Below, piece by piece: positions 58,112 to 64,000 of a DNA stretch of 64,000 nucleotides. The notes below the pieces were generated by a model. It ran no database searches and was not told the DNA's origin. It worked only from the letters and a program-made list of their open reading frames with translations. The position numbers were made by a program, and so were the translations under genes. The DNA comes from CAYPGT01 sp964512985 (GTDB taxonomy: Bacteria > Cyanobacteriota > Vampirovibrionia > LMEP-6097), in the NCBI GenBank assembly GCA_964512985.1, contig CAZELI010000006.1, positions 14,043 to 78,042 on the forward strand. Direction: 5' to 3'. How positions within the stretch are numbered: position 1 is the stretch's first letter; each line of letters begins with the position of its first letter.

Positions 58112-60583
58112 ATGAAAATCTCGCAAATATTTGGCCGTCAAAGCCCTGATTTTAAAGGTTTAGAACAACAACTTGAAAGAAAACAACAAATCAAAGCTGC
58201 TGGCTCTGAAAAAAATCCTGCTTATGCGAGCATAAATCCTCGTTCACATTGGACATTCTTACGTAGTGCTATCGAAGAAGTAAAAACTGGTATTGAACCT
58301 GAAATCCCCCAAGAATTAAAACATCTAGTAGGTCGTGAGGCTAGAAAAGAATTTCAAAAGATAGTAAGTCGTATATGCAGCAAAAAAGCAGGCTATCCTG
58401 ATCCAAGCAGAGGAGAACTCAAGCATGATATCGATCTTTGGCTTAAACGCCTTACAGACAACGAATTAGAAGCAAGCCCAAAGAACAATAAAAAAATAGA
58501 AGACGCTGCGAGATTATTTTTTGGTGCCCTTGCCGATAGTGTAAATCTTAACGAACTCTATAAAACCGTTGAAGTTTTTGCTAATCGACATAAATTCCAA
58601 GATCAGACAATTTCCGAACAAAAAAAACTAAGAAAACTTTTCGTACAATCATATAAAGCTAAATATCCTCTCAAAACCAAAGAGCTTCTACGTTTATTCA
58701 ATGCTATTACTGGTGTTGCAGAGCCTTTCTCTTATTTCACAATGAGAAAAACTATGCATAAAATCTATGATGATGCTGGTATCACTAGCAAAGACCGTTG
58801 GCGAGCTCTGGTTGGTCTCAAATTATTTCTTGGCTCTATATGCCATGCAGCTGGTCCCATTGCTCTGACGGGTGTAAGCTCTGCGCTAAGTTCACTAAAT
58901 TCCACACTAGGCTCTATATCAGGCGTTGAACCTGCAACCCTATCTGAGCTTGATCAAAAGATCCAAAAGATTGATGATGTAGCAGGAATGACACTTGCAC
59001 CCTTGGCTAATTATACGGGCAATAGACTTGGTAAAGCAGCTTTAATGGCTCTTCTAGAACATGTACGCAAAATTAATACTACAACAAATTCTAGAATAGC
59101 TAACTGCTCTTTAACAAGAGCACTTGAATTTGATGGCGATAAACATTTTACCGAAATATTCGATGTATTGAGGCGAGGCAAACAAGCCCAACAAAAATTA
59201 ATCATGGCCATGCAAACCGATATCCCAGCTAGTGCCATAGATATTTTAAGTTCTCTAGGAGCCTTAGGCACTATTAATCCTACACTTGCAGCTATAAGTT
59301 TATTAAGTATGCCAGCAATTTATGCGATTAGCAGAAAAGGCGGAGAAAAAATCCAAGACACTAATAGACAAGAAGCCGCCGCTACTGCAAAAAGTTCAAA
59401 CTCACTTAGTGAAAGGGTTAAAGGACAGGAAGCCATTCGCTCATCTCCAACACGAGAGGATATAATTGCTGACATTGAAAAACGATTAGACGAAGCTGAT
59501 CAATTGGATATAACCAATACTAAACAAATAATTGGATTGCAACATACTTCAATGAGTGTGTTTTATTTAACGACTTGTGTATCTCTTACTACTGGCAGCT
59601 TGCTCTATTTAAATAATCCTGCTAATACTCAACACTCTGATCTACTCGCTAATGCTTTCTTTACTCAAAGGATGCAATTCCCTTTCAAGCAACTATTAGA
59701 AACTTATTACACCAAGGTTCCAAAATTAATCCAAGACATCCAAAGAATGAATCAAGTCTTAGAACAAGTTGAAGCACTTAACGCTGCTGATCGCGCTGCA
59801 GAAGCGAAACGAATGTCAGCCACTGATGCCCTCAAAGATGGACATGATATTTCAATCCAAAACCTACATTGGAAAGGCATACTCAAAGGAGTGAATTTAG
59901 AAATTCCTAATGGAGATATAATTGGCATAGTTGGGACCTCTGGTACTGGTAAATCAAGCTTGATCAAAACTATTGTTGGTATTAACAAACCAAACAAGGG
60001 TAGTGTGAGTATTAGTGATCACAATCTTGCAGACATTAAACAAGATGGTGAAGACTCTATCTATACCAAGCTTGCTTATTCAAATCAATTCCCTGAAATT
60101 TTTAATGACATTAATTTAAGAGAGAATTTATTACTCTGGAGCGGACACAATCCAGGTGACGAAAAGATTCAAGAAGTTTTGCAAGAACTAGGATTAGATA
60201 AATTCACAGATCAATTAGATTCAAATGATTTTCATTTCTCTGGTGGTGAAAGAGCACGCATTGGTATTGCAAGAGCTTTGCTTAAGAACCCTAAAGTTCT
60301 GATACTCGATGAACCTTCTGCCGGACTTGATGAACACACGACTCAAGGTCTCGTAGAAATCATCAAACACATCAAACGTCCAAGCACAGCAACAAATCCT
60401 AATCCTTATGAGGACACTACTATAATTTGTGTCACCCAAGATGTAACCTTTAGAGAGGAGCTTGCCAAACTAGCGCAAGCACAAAAGAAAACAGGGATTG
60501 TTGATATTGCCACTATGGTTACAAAACCTATGAGTCCCCAAGAATATTTCGCTAAGAAAAAAGCAGAATCCAATTCAAACTAA
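58112..60583 (+). CDS. ABC transporter, fused permease and ATPase
   Basis: The C-terminal ABC domain (about 580-800) has Walker A GTSGTGKSS, a Q-loop (SNQFPEIFNDINLRENL), signature FSGGERARIGIARALL and Walker B VLILDEPSAGLDEH. The H-loop reads CVTQD, Gln replacing the usual His. The N-terminal 570 residues contain some hydrophobic helices (near 245-265, 370-410, 480-505) but much charged helical sequence, so the permease part is atypical. AAGGAG precedes the ATG by 9 nt. No partner gene adjoins. Substrate unknown; exporter topology is inferred from domain order only. Confidence 0.75.
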   Translation: MKISQIFGRQSPDFKGLEQQLERKQQIKAAGSEKNPAYASINPRSHWTFLRSAIEEVKTGIEPEIPQELKHLVGREARKEFQKIVSRICSKKAGYPDPSRGELKHDIDLWLKRLTDNELEASPKNNKKIEDAARLFFGALADSVNLNELYKTVEVFANRHKFQDQTISEQKKLRKLFVQSYKAKYPLKTKELLRLFNAITGVAEPFSYFTMRKTMHKIYDDAGITSKDRWRALVGLKLFLGSICHAAGPIALTGVSSALSSLNSTLGSISGVEPATLSELDQKIQKIDDVAGMTLAPLANYTGNRLGKAALMALLEHVRKINTTTNSRIANCSLTRALEFDGDKHFTEIFDVLRRGKQAQQKLIMAMQTDIPASAIDILSSLGALGTINPTLAAISLLSMPAIYAISRKGGEKIQDTNRQEAAATAKSSNSLSERVKGQEAIRSSPTREDIIADIEKRLDEADQLDITNTKQIIGLQHTSMSVFYLTTCVSLTTGSLLYLNNPANTQHSDLLANAFFTQRMQFPFKQLLETYYTKVPKLIQDIQRMNQVLEQVEALNAADRAAEAKRMSATDALKDGHDISIQNLHWKGILKGVNLEIPNGDIIGIVGTSGTGKSSLIKTIVGINKPNKGSVSISDHNLADIKQDGEDSIYTKLAYSNQFPEIFNDINLRENLLLWSGHNPGDEKIQEVLQELGLDKFTDQLDSNDFHFSGGERARIGIARALLKNPKVLILDEPSAGLDEHTTQGLVEIIKHIKRPSTATNPNPYEDTTIICVTQDVTFREELAKLAQAQKKTGIVDIATMVTKPMSPQEYFAKKKAESNSN

Positions 60584-60592
60584 AATTACCTT

Positions 60593-60665
60593 CCCTGCGA
60601 AAAACAACAAAACCGTTGATTATTCCCTGCAAAAAACAGCAAATCTGTTGATTTTTGCAGGGAAT
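60593..60665. terminator. Large palindrome after the ABC transporter, preceded by a partial copy
   Basis: ATTCCCTGCAAAAA ... TTTTTGCAGGGAAT (60622-60665) forms a hairpin of 14 bp plus an inner stem (ACAGC/CTGTTG-type). Just upstream, 60593-60620 repeats its left half imperfectly. No run of T follows, so termination is likely but not certain. The remainder of the gap to 60743 is AT-rich with nothing recognised. Confidence 0.5.
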
Positions 60666-60743
60666 GATAATTTTTAGCCAAATATACCTTAGAATCCTAA
60701 AAAACTTAGAATTCTAAACCACTAGTATATTTTCCTAAAACCC

Positions 60744-61802
60744 TTAATGTGCGCAGCAGCCAAGCTTATTAGCACCAAAGAATATCTTAGAATCCTCATG
60801 GATAGACATGTCTAGGGTCTTCAATGAACCAACTGCTACTTCTAGAGGAATAGCAACTGTCTTAGTTCCGTTGATAGCTGCCATCTTACCCCATTCGCCA
60901 GCCTTAACCATATCTGCAGCCTTACAACCTAAACGAGTACCTAATACTCTATCGTAAGCTGATGGACGTCCACCACGTTGAATATGGCCAAGTACCGTAG
61001 AACGAGTTTCACAACCAGTTCTCTCTTCAATAATTTTAGCTAAATGCTCACCAATACCACCAAGCTTCACATGTCCAAAGGCATCTAATTCTTGATCTTT
61101 AGTTAGATCTTCTCCGCCTAGTCTTGCGCCTTCAGCAGTTACGACAATAGCGTAATCTTGACACTCAAAAGCTTCTTTCACTGTCTTACATAAGTGATCT
61201 ATATCAACTTCCTCTTCGGGAACTAGTATGTAGTCAGCGTTTCCAGCGATACCAGCATAGCTTGCGATCCAGCCAGCATGACGTCCCATCACTTCACAAA
61301 CTAAAACCCTTTCGTGAGATTTAGCTGTAGTATGCAAGTTATCAATCATCTCAGTTGCGATATTAACGCAAGTATCAAATCCAAAAGTTACATCAGTACC
61401 AGAAAGATCGTTGTCGATAGTTTTAGGCACACCGATAACGTTAATGCCTCTATCTTTATAAAGCTTAGAAGCTACTCCACAAGTATCTTCGCCACCGATA
61501 GCTACTAGAGCATCAAGTTTAAGATCTTTCATAGTCTTCACAACACCATCTACTCCACCTTCTATCTTATAAGGATTAGTACGAGATGATTTAAGAATAG
61601 TGCCACCTTCGCGTACTATGTCTTCTGTATTCTCTAAATTAATCTCAGTTGTAATATTGTTTACAGCGCCTTTCCAGCCGTATTTAATACCTACGACTTC
61701 GTAACCGTAAGTCTTAGTTGCTTTATAAAGTAAACCTCTAATAACCGCGTTGAGTCCTGGACAATCTCCGCCACCTGTAAGTACACCAATTCTTTTTGAC
61801 AT
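60744..61802 (-). CDS. pfkA: 6-phosphofructokinase, probably PPi-dependent
   Basis: PFK phosphorylates fructose-6-phosphate. Motifs: VLTGGGDCPGLNAVIRG, substrate loop PKTIDNDLSGTD, MGRHAGWIA and LGHIQRGGRPSAYDRVLG. The phosphate-donor signature reads GGEDT with Asp where ATP enzymes have Gly, and the catalytic loop has PKTIDND with Lys where ATP enzymes have Gly; both are the residues linked with pyrophosphate use. Length 352. I keep pfkA as a family symbol, but a reversible PPi enzyme (pfp type) is the better prediction. Confidence 0.88.
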   Translation of the reverse strand: MSKRIGVLTGGGDCPGLNAVIRGLLYKATKTYGYEVVGIKYGWKGAVNNITTEINLENTEDIVREGGTILKSSRTNPYKIEGGVDGVVKTMKDLKLDALVAIGGEDTCGVASKLYKDRGINVIGVPKTIDNDLSGTDVTFGFDTCVNIATEMIDNLHTTAKSHERVLVCEVMGRHAGWIASYAGIAGNADYILVPEEEVDIDHLCKTVKEAFECQDYAIVVTAEGARLGGEDLTKDQELDAFGHVKLGGIGEHLAKIIEERTGCETRSTVLGHIQRGGRPSAYDRVLGTRLGCKAADMVKAGEWGKMAAINGTKTVAIPLEVAVGSLKTLDMSIHEDSKIFFGANKLGCCAH

Positions 61803-61881
61803 AATAATATAATCTCCGAGACTAATTTTAACTTATAGCCAGTAATTGCTGCTAAATATGGTACTTTAATAGCATTCCAGC

Positions 61882-61911
61882 TTGACACATTCGCCCACAT
61901 GCAGCTATTAT
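61882..61911 (+). promoter_or_regulatory. Promoter of the repeat-protein gene
   Basis: A perfect TTGACA (61882-61887), 18-nt spacer and TATTAT (61906-61911) ending 7 nt before the ATG at 61919. Confidence 0.65.
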
Positions 61912-61918
61912 CTTATTA

Positions 61919-63961
61919 ATGTCAATACGACTAGGGGATCTCAATTCAGCACTAAGCCGAACTAATGATTGGGCCGCTAATAGGAACACGAATAATTTCC
62001 CTCAAAGCTCAAATCCAAATCATTCTTTTTTACGTTGTCTTCATCAAGGAGAGAGAGCTAAAACTAACAATATTTTTACTGAAGCTAAAGAACAAATAGC
62101 AGAACTTAAATCTTTAATGGGGTCCCGGACTGAACGAGAGACTCTTACTAAATTATTGACCACTTGTACAATTACAACCGATCAGTTAACTACATATGCC
62201 GAGCAAGTCAAATTCTTTATCTCTAAAGGTTGGCACACCTATGGCCTCACCGACACCTTTACTGCAATTATTAAAGAAAAACCGTCTCTTGAACAATTCC
62301 ACGTTTATGCCGAGCAAGTCAAATTCTTTATCTCTAAAGGTTGGCACACCTATGGCCTCACCGACACCTTTACTGCAATTATTAAAGAAAAACCGTCTCT
62401 TGAACAATTCCACGTTTATGCCGAGCAAGTCAATTTCTTTATCTCTAAAGGTTGGGACACCAATGACCTCACCAGAGCATTTGCTGCAATTATAAAAGAA
62501 AAACCGTCTCTTGAACAATTAACACAACAATTCCACGTTTATGCCGAGCAAGTCAGTTCCTTTATCTCTAAAGGTCGGAACACTGATGACCTCACCGACA
62601 CCTTTGCTGCAATTATAAAAGAAAAACCGTCTCTTGAACAATTAACACAACAATTCCACGTTTATGCCGAGCAAGTCAGTTCCTTTATCTCTAAAGGTCG
62701 GAACACTGATGACCTCACCGACACCTTTGCTGCAATTATAAAAGAAAAACCGTCTCTTGAACAATTAACACAACAATTCCACGTTTATGCCGAGCAAGTC
62801 AATTTCTTTCTCTCTAAAGGTTGGTATACCAATGACCTCATCGACGCCTTTGCTAGAGTTATAAAAGAAAAGCCGTCTCTTGAACAATTCCACGTTTATG
62901 CCGAGCAAGTCAGTTCCTTTATCTCTAAAGGTTGGTACACTGATGACCTCACTAGAGCCTTTGCTGCAATTATAAAAGAGAAACCGTCTCTTGAACAATT
63001 AACACAACAACTCCGCGTTTATACCGAGCAAGTCAAATTCTTTCTCTTTAAAGGTTGGAACACCTATCCCTTCACCAAAGCCTTTGCTGCAATTATAAAA
63101 GAAAAACCGTCTCTTAAACAATTAACACAACAATTCCACGTTTATACTAAGCAAGCCTATTTGTTTCTCTCTAAAGGTTGGTACACCAATTACCTCACCG
63201 ACACCTTTGCTGCAATTATAAAAGAAAAACCATCTCTTGAACAATTAACACAACAATTCCACGTTTACACCAAGCAAGTCAATTTCTTTACCTCTAAAAG
63301 TTGGTACACTGATGACCTCACCAGAGCATTTGCTGCAATTATAAAAGAAAAACCGTCTCTTGAACAATTAATTCAACAAGTCCACGTTTATACTAAGCAA
63401 TTCAATGATATTAAGCGAGTCAATTTCTCTGAAAGTTGGTACGCCGATGACCTCACCAGAGCCTTCTGTAAATTGACAACAATGAACTTAGATTCAAGTA
63501 AACTAGAGTCCTCTCTTAACAAAGCTTTTGCTCTCTATGAGCAAATTGTAGAGCTTAATGATCCTAAATACGGAGAGCACGAAGAACGACAGGTCGTTAT
63601 TCCCTATTGGCTTAGCGATAACGTCACTGCTATTGCAAATCTAGAATTAATTGCAGAACCAGTGCATAAGTTTTTGGTAGCAAGTTTACTAGAACGGAAA
63701 AATCCTGCTCTTTATACAGAAGAAATTTCTGTTTTTAATGATATTTCATTGCAAGATAGAGAGATACTGAAAGAGTTTTATGAAAGCAAACAACGAGAAC
63801 TTTTTAGTGATGACCAGAGATTTTTATTAAGACTAACTCGATTTGTAAAAATCCTTAGTGATCTTAATAGTCCTGTTAACTTAGAAGATCTAAAAAACAA
63901 TTCTACTTCAAAGGAAGAGCTAGTAAGCTTCTTAGGCAAAACATTACCTAATTCCCCCTAA
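61919..63961 (+). CDS. Solenoid-like repeat protein of eleven 37/41-residue units
   Basis: A 680-residue protein. After an N-terminal region of about 92 residues, eleven units of 37 or 41 residues follow (consensus HVYAEQVxFFxSKGWxTxDLTxAFAAIIKEKPSLEQ, with or without LTQQF). The 41-residue form has four more residues. A non-repetitive C-terminus of about 160 residues closes the protein. Each unit looks like two helices, so an alpha-solenoid is likely. No signal peptide or membrane helix. No known repeat family recognised (not TPR, Sel1 or ankyrin by pattern). Likely a binding or scaffold protein, perhaps host- or partner-directed. Confidence 0.85.
   Translation: MSIRLGDLNSALSRTNDWAANRNTNNFPQSSNPNHSFLRCLHQGERAKTNNIFTEAKEQIAELKSLMGSRTERETLTKLLTTCTITTDQLTTYAEQVKFFISKGWHTYGLTDTFTAIIKEKPSLEQFHVYAEQVKFFISKGWHTYGLTDTFTAIIKEKPSLEQFHVYAEQVNFFISKGWDTNDLTRAFAAIIKEKPSLEQLTQQFHVYAEQVSSFISKGRNTDDLTDTFAAIIKEKPSLEQLTQQFHVYAEQVSSFISKGRNTDDLTDTFAAIIKEKPSLEQLTQQFHVYAEQVNFFLSKGWYTNDLIDAFARVIKEKPSLEQFHVYAEQVSSFISKGWYTDDLTRAFAAIIKEKPSLEQLTQQLRVYTEQVKFFLFKGWNTYPFTKAFAAIIKEKPSLKQLTQQFHVYTKQAYLFLSKGWYTNYLTDTFAAIIKEKPSLEQLTQQFHVYTKQVNFFTSKSWYTDDLTRAFAAIIKEKPSLEQLIQQVHVYTKQFNDIKRVNFSESWYADDLTRAFCKLTTMNLDSSKLESSLNKAFALYEQIVELNDPKYGEHEERQVVIPYWLSDNVTAIANLELIAEPVHKFLVASLLERKNPALYTEEISVFNDISLQDREILKEFYESKQRELFSDDQRFLLRLTRFVKILSDLNSPVNLEDLKNNSTSKEELVSFLGKTLPNSP
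62195..63388 (+). repeat. In-gene tandem array of 111/123-bp units
   Basis: Unit starts (at TATGCC or equivalent): 62195, 62306, 62417, 62540, 62663, 62786, 62897, 63020, 63143, 63266, 63389. Spacings are 111, 111, 123, 123, 123, 111, 123, 123, 123, 123. The 12-bp difference is the TTAACACAACAA block. Units 1 and 2, and units 4 and 5, are identical or nearly identical in DNA, later units diverge. Confidence 0.92.
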
Positions 63962-63984
63962 TTCCTTACATAAATAAGGACTTC

Positions 63985-63994
63985 GTGCTATACT
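63985..63994 (+). promoter_or_regulatory. Promoter of the next gene beyond the window
   Basis: TGC-TATACT is an extended -10 at 63986-63994, pointing right. Just before it CCTTA-CATAAA-TAAGG (63964-63979) may close the repeat gene's message. Confidence 0.4.
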
Positions 63995-64000
63995 TACATT

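Noticed and set aside
62186..62998. Open frames on the minus strand and in the second plus frame across the repeat gene
   Set aside because: They repeat with the same 111/123-bp period and exist only because the units are near-identical; no start signals.
1..64000. Insertion sequences, transposases, integrases or tRNA genes
   Set aside because: None could be recognised; mobile behaviour is inferred only from repeats and displaced gene ends.

Overview
The window is AT-rich, gene-dense bacterial chromosome, with many convergent stop codons overlapping by a few bases. kdsD (the arabinose-5-phosphate isomerase of Kdo synthesis), flagellar genes (flgB, flgC, fliL, fliM), a PilO-like pilus protein, NfeD/stomatin proteins and signal-peptide proteins point to a motile, Gram-negative-type (diderm) cell. 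A small membrane protein resembling Tic20 (27485-27904) and the general style of gene content are compatible with a non-photosynthetic Cyanobacteriota lineage (Vampirovibrionia/Melainabacteria). This is only an inference: there is no rRNA or other decisive marker here, and no tRNA was recognised.

Layout. 1-776: partial unknown gene behind a promoter whose spacer is a run of nine C. 978-5524: AlbA_2/Schlafen-like regulator, ruvB, a CHASE2-like membrane protein with a degenerate kinase end, a small membrane protein. 5572-10101: kdsD, a GH31 glycosidase, a DUF4143 ATPase. 10098-13052: a very large transglutaminase-DUF58 fusion. 13209-19229: glpD, glpK, a DUF234-type ATPase, rarA. 19226-20594: two small unknown proteins and a candidate structured RNA of about 190 nt. 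20595-24292: HD phosphohydrolase, cysE, rdgB, an alpha/beta hydrolase. 24588-28168: LytM peptidase, pilO-like, hisS, small proteins. 28297-34967: ilvC, then fliM, a Fic gene wedged between fliM and fliL, nadD, proA, flgB, flgC. 35112-40118: an unknown gene bracketed by inverted repeats, a Phd/PIN toxin-antitoxin pair, trxB, gmk, a second DUF4143 ATPase. 40207-49735: methyltransferase-like, nfeD, stomatin, subtilase, pepA, histone-H1-like peptide, wecG/tagA, gpsA, HU with an H1-like tail, rsmD. 49842-53893: response regulator, aroQ, radical SAM protein, second AlbA_2 regulator. 53984-58021: a scrambled cassette region of small secreted proteins ending in an EVE-domain gene. 58112-63961: ABC transporter, phosphofructokinase, and a protein built of eleven 37/41-residue repeats.

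Functional themes. glpK, glpD and gpsA handle glycerol and glycerol-3-phosphate, joined by a probably PPi-dependent phosphofructokinase and a glycosidase. The flagellar genes are scattered rather than in one operon. At least twenty genes have a TATAAT-like -10 box ending 6-9 nt before the ATG and no Shine-Dalgarno, which suggests widespread leaderless transcripts. Genes with a good Shine-Dalgarno (HU, H1-like, flgB, ABC transporter, several small proteins) form a second class.

What stands out. (1) Several families of palindromic repeats lie in frame inside housekeeping genes (GH31, glpK, HD phosphohydrolase, rdgB, radical SAM), much like Rickettsia palindromic elements. (2) Two loci (52264-53965 and 55047-57600) carry diverged copies of the ends of resident genes around accessory genes; in one, an accessory secreted-protein gene has taken over the promoter and start of an EVE gene. 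(3) Seven solitary AlbA_2, AAA, Fic or toxin-antitoxin genes each sit behind their own repeat-rich promoter. (4) The solenoid-like repeat gene at 61919 contains sequence-identical neighbouring units, so it has expanded recently.
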